This document shows, piece by piece, positions 1-5,803 of a stretch of DNA of 9,573 nucleotides. A program made the translations under genes and the position numbers. Origin of the DNA: an uncultured Coriobacteriales bacterium (GTDB lineage Bacteria; Actinomycetota; Coriobacteriia; Coriobacteriales; UMGS124). Every line of letters starts with the position of its first letter. Positions within the stretch are counted from its first letter, which is position 1. The notes under the pieces are model-generated. The model did not search any database and was not told the DNA's origin. It saw nothing but the letters and a program-made list of their open reading frames with translations. The stretch spans positions 1 through 9,573 of the forward strand of contig CAKUKJ010000064.1 in NCBI GenBank assembly GCA_934662525.1, in the 5' to 3' direction.

Positions 1-37
1 TTCAGCGGATTTTTCAGTAGCGAAGCGCGTCTGTTTG

Positions 38-46
38 TGGTATACT
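38..46 (+). promoter_or_regulatory. Extended -10 promoter for the His-rich protein gene
   Basis: TGG-TATACT (38-46) matches the extended -10 pattern TGnTATAAT with one change in the hexamer. No good -35 hexamer is seen 16-18 bases upstream, which is acceptable for extended -10 promoters. The start codon at 75 would then have a leader of roughly 20 bases. A Shine-Dalgarno-like AAGGGAG (about 61-67) sits seven bases before the ATG. Confidence 0.5.
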
Positions 47-74
47 GCAAATACGACAAAAAGGGAGCTTTACC

Positions 75-413
75 ATGGAACACGATCACGCCTATCTGCA
101 CGAACACGGCATTGCGCACACGCACGAGCATAACCACGAGCATGACCATGCGCACGAGGACGATGGGCATCACCACGCAGAGAAGAAGGCCGAGAGCGCC
201 GCAACCCACGACGTCCCTGAAGTGGACGAGAAGGCCGTGCTCGACTTCATCCATTCGCGCCAATCTGTCATCGAGGAGCAGCGCAGCCGCATTCGTGCGC
301 TTGAGGCCCAGGTAAGGCACCTTGAAAGCCAGAAAGCGCTTGAGGAGAGGAAGTGCGCAGCGCTGCGCGAGGCGCTTGCCAAAATACGCGCTGAGGCAGC
401 AGAGAGGGCATAA
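75..413 (+). CDS. Small His-rich, coiled-coil protein (putative metal-binding)
   Basis: This is a 112-residue soluble protein with no signal peptide or membrane segment. Residues 3-34 contain 14 histidines, mostly alternating with acidic or small residues (H15-T-H-E-H-N-H-E-H-D-H-A-H27, then H32-H34). Such tracts bind Ni2+, Zn2+ or Cu2+ in known metallochaperones and storage proteins. Residues about 50-112 are Glu/Arg/Ala/Leu-rich with heptad-like spacing and should form a coiled coil that could oligomerise the protein; the only Cys is C94. The ATG at 75 was chosen for its AAGGGAG ribosome site and because the His tract starts straight after it. It forms a single-gene unit between an extended -10 promoter and an intrinsic terminator. 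I do not recognise a named family. Metal binding is inferred from composition only; the metal and role (storage, buffering, delivery) cannot be read from the sequence. Confidence 0.8.
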   Translation: MEHDHAYLHEHGIAHTHEHNHEHDHAHEDDGHHHAEKKAESAATHDVPEVDEKAVLDFIHSRQSVIEEQRSRIRALEAQVRHLESQKALEERKCAALREALAKIRAEAAERA

Positions 414-472
414 CGGGAAACACGGGGAATCCCGGGAACGAATGCCTCGAGAGGCAGCGCTTTCATCCCTAA

Positions 473-514
473 GGCCGCCTGCGCGCGGGCAGTTCAAGCG
501 CAGGCGGCCCTTTT
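473..514 (+). terminator. Intrinsic terminator of the His-rich gene
   Basis: A perfect 12-base-pair stem (GGCCGCCTGCGC at 473-484 with GCGCAGGCGGCC at 498-509) encloses a 13-base loop and is followed by CTTTTC. It lies 60 bases past the stop of the His-rich gene. On the other strand the stem is followed by TTAGGG, so termination of the convergent TetR gene here is less certain. Confidence 0.85.
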
Positions 515-558
515 CGCCTCAGCCTTAGCCACAAGCTTCAATCGGGACAAACGCCGTC

Positions 559-1206
559 CTAGTCATCCCGCGCCATCTTCCAGTCGCGAATCGCCTCGAG
601 AAAGTACGGCTCGATGGCCCGTCCCGCCACGGCGGCGGTGCATTGGAGATCGATATAAGCGATCATGCGGCACATTTCCTCGATACCGCGCGCCATTCCC
701 TCGCAGATCCACTGCCGTATAAGCGCATATTGACCCGCGAATATAAAACGGGCTGCGTCCTCCCCACGTAGGCCCAGAAATGACGCGGCAGGGCCATATT
801 CGGTCGTCATCTGCGTCGTAAGAAGCTCCATGTGCGACTCCTCGCTATCGAGGTAGTAGCGCGAGCGGCCCACGTTCTCAGCGATGCCCTTGGCAAGGTT
901 CACGTTTTCTTTGAAGAAGCGCAGCTCGTCGGCGATGGAGTCGAGCAGCACATGGCATGCCTGCGAGGGGCTCTCGTAGTCGGCCAGACGCGGGTAAGGC
1001 GGCGAAAAATAAGGCACGCGACTCAACCAAACCTCCTGGGCGAGGTCGTCGAGGTCGCGATAGTGGCGGTAGAAGGCAGCGCGACTCACCTGCGCCTGGG
1101 CAAGCACGTCTTTCACGCTCACTTCGACAAGGGGTTTGCCCTTGCAGATGGTGAGAAGCGCCGAGCGCAAAAGCTTCTTTGTCCGAACGACCCTCTTGTC
1201 CTCCAC
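559..1206 (-). CDS. TetR/AcrR-family transcriptional regulator
   Basis: This is a 215-residue protein, a normal length for the family. The N-terminal DNA-binding domain has the typical TetR helix-turn-helix at about residues 30-50, ending in the hallmark VSRAAFYRHYRDLDDL. The rest is a helical ligand-binding/dimerisation domain without recognisable ligand motifs. The start is GTG (1204-1206), supported by a GGGGAG ribosome site three to four bases upstream and by the family's short N-terminal arm. It has its own promoter (-35 at 1284-1289, -10 at 1261-1266) with an inverted repeat at the transcription start, which suggests autoregulation. Its target genes are not evident: the upstream CrtC-like gene reads in the same direction but is separated by 186 bases and a hairpin. 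It is convergent with the His-rich gene. Family assignment is firm; ligand and regulon are unknown. Confidence 0.92.
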   Translation of the reverse strand: MEDKRVVRTKKLLRSALLTICKGKPLVEVSVKDVLAQAQVSRAAFYRHYRDLDDLAQEVWLSRVPYFSPPYPRLADYESPSQACHVLLDSIADELRFFKENVNLAKGIAENVGRSRYYLDSEESHMELLTTQMTTEYGPAASFLGLRGEDAARFIFAGQYALIRQWICEGMARGIEEMCRMIAYIDLQCTAAVAGRAIEPYFLEAIRDWKMARDD

Positions 1207-1234
1207 AGGCTCCCCTTTTTGCTCCCCTTGCCCT

Positions 1235-1256
1235 GCGTTTTGCCGTCGGCAAACGC
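1235..1256 (-). promoter_or_regulatory. Candidate operator overlapping the TetR transcription start
   Basis: The inverted repeat GCGTTTTGCCG/CGGCAAACGC (1235-1256; 10 pairs with one unpaired T) begins five bases downstream of the -10 hexamer, where the transcript should start. A half-site copy, GCAAACGCCG, recurs near 1286-1295, next to the -35. The position is typical of TetR autoregulation. Binding by this TetR protein is inference. Confidence 0.5.
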
Positions 1257-1260
1257 CGTC

Positions 1261-1289
1261 ATTTTAGAAAACGGAGGACTTGAGCGCAA
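1261..1289 (-). promoter_or_regulatory. Promoter of the first TetR gene
   Basis: Read on the minus strand: TTGCGC (1284-1289), a 17-base spacer, and TAAAAT (1261-1266). This is a good sigma-70-type match at ideal spacing, about 55 bases before the GTG start. Nothing comparable is seen elsewhere in this gap. Confidence 0.6.
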
Positions 1290-1306
1290 ACGCCGGGGAA
1301 GGAGCA

Positions 1307-1352
1307 GGGCGCGCAGGGGCAAAAGGACGACGCGCCCGCCTCCTGCGCGCCC
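1307..1352. repeat. GC-rich hairpin between the CrtC-like and TetR genes
   Basis: A perfect 11-base inverted repeat (GGGCGCGCAGG at 1307-1317, CCTGCGCGCCC at 1342-1352) has a 24-base loop. It lies 40 bases past the stop of the leftward CrtC-like gene, so it could protect or end that transcript. No U-run follows on either strand, so it is not a standard intrinsic terminator. Confidence 0.5.
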
Positions 1353-1392
1353 ACCGCAAAGGCCGGCGCTTATCAAAAAACATTCATCAATC

Positions 1393-2478
1393 CTAATAAC
1401 TGGGAAGATTCTTACCGAAGTACATAGTTTCCCACAGGGCCGGCTCCGAGAAGCGCTCGCCGGTCTGCAGGTTCTCCAACGTCAACGTGCCGCCGACCCG
1501 CATGTAAGCCCCATCGAAACCAGCGAGCTGGGCGAGCTTTGCCTTGGTTTTGGGAAGCTGGTCGACCATGCGCCACTCGTCGACGTCGCGCTCGTAGTCG
1601 TACGTCACGCGCCACAAAATGCCGGTCTGTGCCGTGCCGTAGGTAAACACGAGGTGGCGGTAGTTGGGCTTTCCGGTCTTGGGCTCGATGAAACGTCCCG
1701 ACGCCTCGAACTGCACGTTGGCAAGGGAGTCGTCTGCCAGCACCTCATCGCCTTTGGCCAGCAGGAACACGGGAATCTCGTTGTACCCATAGGCCTCAGA
1801 CGCCCAGATGTAGGACGTGATAACGGTGTACTCCCCTACCTTGCCCCGGCCCCAGTACCAATGGTGCAGCACATCCTGCATGGGAGCGTTGCCCCAGTTG
1901 TGGTCGTGATAGCCGACGCCCGTATAGTGCCTCTTCTTTGCTCCAACCGAAATATCTGCGGCGACCTCGCCCTGCGGAACCGAGGGCAGCCAGGAGAAGT
2001 AGTGCTCGTCATGCTCACCGAACGCGGTGAAGCCCGTGTAGGGCCTCCACGCCGGAACCGTTCCTTTGAGCGCCACGTCCGCCACGACCTCGTCCATCTC
2101 GAAGTGTATCGTGTAGGCGGTGAGGTCGCCTTTGAATGTGTTGAGGCCCATCACCACGTCGCATCCCTGCTTGGAAGCGCTGAACTGGTCGAGCTTCACA
2201 TAGCACTCCTTGCTGATGTAGGTGCCGTCGGGCGACTCAAGCTGGAAGCTCGCATAAGGGCGGAAACCGTTCTCGTTGGCCTCGTAGATCGACTTTGTAT
2301 AAAACACGATGACAAGGGTCGAGCCGTCGTCGAGGTGCGAGTCGAAGTACCACCACTCGAACATGCCCGGGGCGCTTTCGGCGCGGATGCCGTCTTCCCA
2401 GGGCTGGACGACATCGGTGATTTTCATACGCTGGTAATCTGCGGGCTTGCAGGCCATACGAGACGGTTTGGCGGGCAT
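1393..2478 (-). CDS. CrtC/AttH-like (lipocalin-fold) protein
   Basis: This 361-residue protein belongs by its motifs to the CrtC (hydroxyneurosporene synthase)/AttH-type lipocalin-like group, which has two tandem beta-barrel-like halves. The hallmark FEWWYFD is at residues 40-46. The active-site-like GYHDHNWGN is at 189-197, followed by HHWYWGRG at 205-212. In CrtC enzymes this region takes part in hydration of carotenoid C=C bonds, but this window has no carotenoid genes, so the substrate is open; other members act on small lipophilic molecules or have unknown roles. The ATG at 2478 has an AGAGAGG ribosome site; an in-frame ATG 17 codons upstream (2529) has none and encodes an unlikely Cys-rich leader, so it was rejected. 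No signal peptide or membrane segment is seen, so it is probably cytoplasmic. It is transcribed divergently from a TetR gene, with palindromic operators between, so it is probably that regulator's target. Family confidence is good; function is unknown. Confidence 0.8.
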   Translation of the reverse strand: MPAKPSRMACKPADYQRMKITDVVQPWEDGIRAESAPGMFEWWYFDSHLDDGSTLVIVFYTKSIYEANENGFRPYASFQLESPDGTYISKECYVKLDQFSASKQGCDVVMGLNTFKGDLTAYTIHFEMDEVVADVALKGTVPAWRPYTGFTAFGEHDEHYFSWLPSVPQGEVAADISVGAKKRHYTGVGYHDHNWGNAPMQDVLHHWYWGRGKVGEYTVITSYIWASEAYGYNEIPVFLLAKGDEVLADDSLANVQFEASGRFIEPKTGKPNYRHLVFTYGTAQTGILWRVTYDYERDVDEWRMVDQLPKTKAKLAQLAGFDGAYMRVGGTLTLENLQTGERFSEPALWETMYFGKNLPSY

Positions 2479-2535
2479 GGGGATTCCTCTCTTCGACAGT
2501 TTGCTGCAGCTTATACATATAATGACCAATTAATC

Positions 2536-2551
2536 CGTTACACTTGTAACG
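2536..2551. promoter_or_regulatory. Operator candidate O1 (perfect palindrome)
   Basis: CGTTACA-CT-TGTAACG is a perfect 7+2+7 inverted repeat in the AT-rich gap between the divergent CrtC-like and TetR genes. It is 58 bases upstream of the CrtC-like start and next to TATA-rich sequence (2511-2523) that could hold -10 elements for either strand. Size and symmetry fit a TetR dimer site. A second copy lies at 2700-2715. Confidence 0.7.
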
Positions 2552-2699
2552 ATAAAAAACTAGCATGCCAGTCGTTCCACTCACTGTCTCATAAGATAAA
2601 ATGTGACAAAATGCTGGTTAATGTATCAATGTACATATGCCTCGCTTGTATTCTCACATTTACCTATCAGCAATACCCATGCAGTCCGCTACACTTATA

Positions 2700-2715
2700 C
2701 GTTACAGTTGCAACG
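2700..2715. promoter_or_regulatory. Operator candidate O2
   Basis: CGTTACA-GT-TGCAACG matches O1 with the same left half and one changed base in the right half arm. It ends 23 bases before the TetR start codon at 2739, where binding would block transcription of the regulator. A degenerate third copy, CGCTACACTTATACG (2687-2701), abuts it. O1 and O2 centres are 164 bases apart. Confidence 0.7.
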
Positions 2716-2738
2716 TTATCTCAATGAAACGAGGGGCC

Positions 2739-3299
2739 ATGCCTCGCCGCAATCCACAAAACCAGCTCACCCGCGACTGCCTCTATGAGGCGCTCATGCT
2801 CCTGTGGGACCAGAAACCCCTGGCTCAGATTACGATCACCGAACTCGCCGAGAAGGCGGGCACGTCGCGCATGGCGTTCTACCGGCACTTTGAAACAAAG
2901 GAGCAGGTCATCGAGTCTTATTTGGACGATCTCTTTCGTCAGTACCTCTCAGACATCTGGAAGGTGCGGGACCTGAGCATCGGCATGTTCACGCGTCTCT
3001 TCTTCGTCTACCTCAAACAAAACGACCGACTCATCCGGCACATCTGCGACTCAAGTCTGTCTGACATGCTCCTCAACAAATTCGACGAGTATATCAACGT
3101 CGTACTCGATAACAGGCTCCACTTGTCCGACCCCATTTGCGTCAGTGACTCCTACCTGCGACATTTCGTTGCCGGAGGGCTGTTCAAATGCCTGGTGGAA
3201 TGGACGCGGGGAGGTATGGTCGAGCCGCCCGAGCAAATCGCGGCGCGCGTTTCGGTGTTTATCGAGCGCATCGTGGCCACCGCGCCAAGGGCCTTGTAG
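2739..3299 (+). CDS. TetR/AcrR-family transcriptional regulator
   Basis: This is a 186-residue protein. The helix-turn-helix lies at about residues 32-51 (ITITELAEKAGTSRMAFYRHF), with the conserved T-S-R-x-A-F-Y-R-H-F recognition helix, and is followed by a helical C-terminal domain. That domain resembles the TetR group with a compact C-terminus, in which the ligand pocket is variable. The ATG at 2739 was chosen because GAGGGG sits just before it; upstream in-frame ATGs at 2637 and 2724 lack a ribosome site, and the first would place the operator O2 inside the gene. It is divergent from the CrtC-like gene, and two near-identical 16-base palindromes lie between them, so it probably represses itself and that gene until an inducer binds. 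The gene ends in a strong terminator. Ligand unknown. Confidence 0.92.
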   Translation: MPRRNPQNQLTRDCLYEALMLLWDQKPLAQITITELAEKAGTSRMAFYRHFETKEQVIESYLDDLFRQYLSDIWKVRDLSIGMFTRLFFVYLKQNDRLIRHICDSSLSDMLLNKFDEYINVVLDNRLHLSDPICVSDSYLRHFVAGGLFKCLVEWTRGGMVEPPEQIAARVSVFIERIVATAPRAL

Positions 3300-3308
3300 C
3301 GCCATATT

Positions 3309-3350
3309 CCGACGCGGCGTCCAAACAGGCAGCGCCGTCGGGGCTTTTTT
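3309..3350 (+). terminator. Intrinsic terminator of the second TetR gene
   Basis: The stem CCGACG(c)GGCG (3309-3319) pairs with CGCCGTCGG (3333-3341) with a single bulged C, and GGCTTTTTT follows. It starts ten bases after the TetR stop codon. Confidence 0.88.
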
Positions 3351-3607
3351 ATCTGAGGCGGCCTCGAATCGGCGGCGCGGAATCACCTGGCCCCGTCGGC
3401 GAGTTCCCTGTTTCAGCCCTAAAATAACGTACCTTTTTCTTCTATTGTCTCCAAACATACAAAACGCCCGCTTTGTTACTCGCATCGCCCGCGTCTCATC
3501 CCTATGCTGCTCATACCGGGAAAAGGGAGCCCGGAACAACATTGCATGGTTACAGGTCAGCCGCGCATGCGACCATGCAAAGGGACTGAAGATAGGGAGA
3601 GAGCACC
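3351..3607 (+). promoter_or_regulatory. Leader/promoter region of the Tat Fe-S gene
   Basis: This 257-base stretch holds no gene. An AT-rich part (about 3420-3475) is the likely promoter zone, but I could not fix convincing -35/-10 hexamers. It is followed by a small hairpin (CCGGG at 3516-3520 with CCCGG at 3530-3534) and by the inverted repeat listed at 3542-3580. The ribosome site is AGGGAGAG, about seven bases before the ATG at 3608. Confidence 0.4.
3542..3580. repeat. Inverted repeat just upstream of the Tat Fe-S gene
   Basis: TTGCATGGT (3542-3550) and ACCATGCAA (3572-3580) form a perfect 9-base inverted repeat around a 21-base loop. That loop contains a second palindrome, CGCATGCG (3564-3571). 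The repeat ends about ten bases before the Shine-Dalgarno sequence. It could be an operator, or an mRNA hairpin influencing translation. Confidence 0.5.
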
Positions 3608-5035
3608 ATGGACAACGTCACCCGCAGGAACTTCCTTGGCATGGCCGCAGGAGCCGCCGCCTCTGCCGCAATGGCCGCGCCGGCCCTGGCCGAGCAAATC
3701 AACTACGACGTCAAAGGTGCCGGCGATGCCCAAGCTGCACCCGTCGCCGAGGGCGGCAAGCCCGGCAAGAGCTTCGAGGCAGGCGTGGAGGACTTCGACG
3801 CCGCGACCTTCCGCGCCCAGCTGCTCGAGAACCATAACTGCGAGTACACTTGCGCCGACGGCACAGTGATTCCCGCCGTGTACAACCAGCTGCGCGCCCT
3901 CATCAACACCCTGGGCCTGGGCAACGGCTCCGAAGTCACCGACGCCAGCTTTGCTGAGGCGATGTACCTCTTCAGCGAGGACGAGGCCGCCGCATACATC
4001 ACGATGCCCGTGGGCGAGTTCTTCACCGCCACCGAGTGGGCCGCTCGCACCGGCCGCGACGAGGCAGAATGCCTCGAGCTGTGCGAGACGCTGGCCACCC
4101 GCGGCCTGCTGTACCGCGAGCGCCGCGCGGGCGTTCCGTATTTCCATATGCTCGCAGAGGCCCACGGCATCTGGGAGTACAACCTGCTGCGCGTCAGCGC
4201 CGAGGAGACCGGCGACATCGCCGACTTCAGCGCCGGCGAGGAGGTCAAGAAGTACTCCGAGATTCACCAGAACCACTGGGGCACCGACATCATCACGCAC
4301 CTGTACAACTCCGAGACGCCGTTCTACTATGCAGTGCCCGTTGAGGAGAGCGTCGTGGCCGACACGCAGATTCTGCCTTACGACGACTACAAGGCGGTCA
4401 TCGAGCGCAACACGACCCTCGCCGTGTCGCCCTGCCAGTGCCGCCTGCGCCGTAAGGCCATGGGCGACTACACCAACGCCGTGACAGAGGGCGAGTGCGA
4501 CCATCCCTTGGAGACCTGCATCTCCACGGGCATGATGGCCGAGTACTACATCGAGAACGGCATCGGCCGCCAGATCGATCAGGACGAGGCGCTCGCCATC
4601 GTGCAGCGTAGCGTGGACGCAGGCATGGTCATCCAGTCGTGCTACACCAAGGACTCCGAAATCTTCTGCTCCTGCCACGGCGACTGCTGCGACATCCTCG
4701 CCTCCTACGTGGCGTGCGGTTCCGACGTCATGGGCTCGCTCAACTCCACCCCGCAGATCTCCCACTACCGCCTCGAGGTCGACTATGACGCCTGCCTGAA
4801 GTGCGGCGCGTGCGCGCAGCGCTGCCCGCTGTTCGCCATCACCATGGACGAGACCGAGGGCCCCGTGGTGAACAACGTGTGCGTGCGCTGCGGCCAGTGC
4901 GCCACCGTGTGCCCCGTCGAGGCGCGCAAGCTCGTGCAGAAGGATGAGTCGGAGATGCTGGAGCTGCCGCAGAATATGCTCGAGGACTACGTGATCAAGG
5001 GCAACTACCGCATGTCGCACGGCTACGTGTACTAG
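3608..5035 (+). CDS. Tat-exported 4Fe-4S protein with winged-helix-like N-terminus
   Basis: This 475-residue protein is probably a periplasmic or cell-surface electron carrier or redox subunit. Residues 1-28 are a twin-arginine signal (TRRNFLGM at 5-12, Ala-rich core, likely cleavage after ALA at 28), which implies export of the folded, cluster-loaded protein. Residues ~120-185 look like a winged helix (FTATEWAARTGRDEAE... RGLLYRE). The central region has C276-x-C278-R, C297, C304, C345, C354-x-C356 and C360-C361. The C-terminus has two classic ferredoxin motifs: C396/C399/C402/C406-P and C425/C428/C431/C435-P. The PVEES...ILPYDDYKAVIE followed by CxCR arrangement matches a family of uncharacterised Fe-S proteins of anaerobes that, to my knowledge, usually lack a signal peptide. 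It is a single-gene unit with its own leader and terminator; no partner oxidoreductase lies next to it. The two [4Fe-4S] clusters are near-certain; a further metal site in the central Cys cluster is possible. Redox partner unknown. Confidence 0.88.
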   Translation: MDNVTRRNFLGMAAGAAASAAMAAPALAEQINYDVKGAGDAQAAPVAEGGKPGKSFEAGVEDFDAATFRAQLLENHNCEYTCADGTVIPAVYNQLRALINTLGLGNGSEVTDASFAEAMYLFSEDEAAAYITMPVGEFFTATEWAARTGRDEAECLELCETLATRGLLYRERRAGVPYFHMLAEAHGIWEYNLLRVSAEETGDIADFSAGEEVKKYSEIHQNHWGTDIITHLYNSETPFYYAVPVEESVVADTQILPYDDYKAVIERNTTLAVSPCQCRLRRKAMGDYTNAVTEGECDHPLETCISTGMMAEYYIENGIGRQIDQDEALAIVQRSVDAGMVIQSCYTKDSEIFCSCHGDCCDILASYVACGSDVMGSLNSTPQISHYRLEVDYDACLKCGACAQRCPLFAITMDETEGPVVNNVCVRCGQCATVCPVEARKLVQKDESEMLELPQNMLEDYVIKGNYRMSHGYVY

Positions 5036-5067
5036 GCCCCGCTTGCACTAGACCCAGAGGTAACACG

Positions 5068-5106
5068 AGAAAGCCCGACTCCCTGGAAGATGGAGCCGGG
5101 CTTTCT
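5068..5106. terminator. Probably bidirectional intrinsic terminator
   Basis: AGAAAGCCCGACTCC (5068-5082) pairs with GGAGCCGGGCTTTCT (5092-5106) with a single A/C mismatch, leaving a nine-base loop. The A/T ends of the stem give a pyrimidine-rich GGGCTTTCT on either strand. It lies 33 bases past the stop of the Fe-S gene, and past the end of the leftward transporter/HypA-like operon, so it could serve both. Confidence 0.8.
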
Positions 5107-5140
5107 ACTTGATAAGCAGTCGAAACGCGGCCTTGGTCAT

Positions 5141-5280
5141 CAAACTCCGAGATGATTGCGTTTTAACTTGGTGTGAGGGCGCGCCTTGCGCTTCGTCTCA
5201 ACATCGCAGCTGGTAGATGGGTTGCCGCTTTTGACGCCTCATCCCGTCGCCCCATTAGAACGCAATCATCTCAAAGTTCG
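5141..5280. repeat. 140-base element bounded by imperfect 22-base inverted repeats
   Basis: Positions 5141-5162 and 5259-5280 are inverted copies matching at 19 of 22 bases, with a perfect 14-base core (GAGATGATTGCGTT at 5149-5162, AACGCAATCATCTC at 5259-5272). The 96 bases between have no credible reading frame. It sits between two convergent genes, where insertions are tolerated. A MITE or REP-pair-like element, or a structured RNA, is possible. I see no clear target-site duplication in the flanks. Confidence 0.6.
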
Positions 5281-5315
5281 GGCGGGACGCGGGGCAGCTC
5301 CCCGAGCCCCGCCCG
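5279..5315 (-). terminator. GC-rich hairpin after the HypA-like gene
   Basis: CGGGCGGG (5279-5286) pairs with CCCGCCCG (5308-5315), with an inner GGGG/CCCC pairing. It lies 20 bases past the HypA-like stop. On the minus strand only a short AACTTTG follows, so it is a weak intrinsic terminator candidate. Its foot overlaps the last two bases of the 22-base inverted repeat. Confidence 0.45.
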
Positions 5316-5335
5316 ACACGCGAGACCTCGGCGAG

Positions 5336-5773
5336 CTACTCCACGGGGTTTGCCGGCTTCTCGACGGGCCCCAGCCTGTCTTCGACGGCCTTCGCGAGCT
5401 TGTCGGCTAGCGACATGCTGGGCAGGATGCCCTGCACGTCGAGAATGTCGACCTCCATGCCGCTCACAAGCTCATGCTTGCCGGCCCCGCAGGCAGGACA
5501 ATCATACGTTGCAGGGTTGCCCACGGTGAACTCGTACTCGTTTCCGCAGGCGGTACAGCGCATCTTGCCGACAGGACGCTCGATGTCGATATGGATGCCC
5601 TCGGCAATCGTGCCCCTGAAGTTCTTCACGAGCTCAGTGCGAAAAAGCATCTCGTCGAGCACGCGCAAGGCACCGATGGAAATCTTGGCGCTCACAATCT
5701 TGACGACGCCCGCCTGAGTGCCCGACTCGACGATGTCGAGCGCCAGGTCGTGGGCAATCTCCCTCTCCAGCAT
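5336..5773 (-). CDS. HypA/HybF-like protein lacking the nickel-binding His2
   Basis: This 145-residue protein resembles HypA, the chaperone that receives nickel and delivers it to [NiFe]-hydrogenase (and in some species urease) with HypB. The zinc site is intact: C73-x2-C76 and C92-x2-C95. The middle follows HypA (KISIGALRVLDEMLF, then RGTIAEGIHIDIE). Canonical HypA begins Met-His-Glu, with His2 as an essential nickel ligand; here it reads Met-Leu-Glu. Glu3 and Asp40, which also contribute to nickel binding in HypA, are present. The protein is about 30 residues longer at the C-terminus than the usual 113-120. The start is secure: GGGGAGG lies seven bases before the ATG, and no alternative Met fits. 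It is the last gene of the ABC transporter operon, 30 bases after the ATPase gene. It may be a divergent nickel chaperone or a zinc-only paralogue with another role. Family confident; nickel function doubtful. Confidence 0.85.
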   Translation of the reverse strand: MLEREIAHDLALDIVESGTQAGVVKIVSAKISIGALRVLDEMLFRTELVKNFRGTIAEGIHIDIERPVGKMRCTACGNEYEFTVGNPATYDCPACGAGKHELVSGMEVDILDVQGILPSMSLADKLAKAVEDRLGPVEKPANPVE

Positions 5774-5803
5774 GGCCGTGCCTCCCCTTTCCCTCTTGCT
5801 AAC

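Noticed and set aside
2479..2529. Longer start for the CrtC-like protein at 2529
   Set aside because: It lacks a ribosome site and adds an unlikely segment, while the ATG at 2478 has AGAGAGG at good spacing.
832..2727. A 631-codon open frame on the plus strand
   Set aside because: It runs antisense through the TetR and CrtC-like genes, shows no recognisable domain, and is explained by the high GC content and codon bias of the genes opposite.
2637..2738. Longer starts for the second TetR gene at 2637 or 2724
   Set aside because: Neither has a ribosome site. The 2637 start would put an operator-like palindrome inside the gene and give the protein an abnormal N-terminal arm.
3557..5020. A 487-codon open frame on the minus strand
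   Set aside because: It is antisense to the Tat Fe-S gene, whose motifs and ribosome site are unambiguous. The translated product is a Leu/Val/Ala/His-rich string typical of a shadow frame.
5107..5335. Possible tRNA or CRISPR content in the convergent gap
   Set aside because: No cloverleaf, CCA end or regularly spaced direct repeats are present; only the single inverted repeat and a GC hairpin were found.
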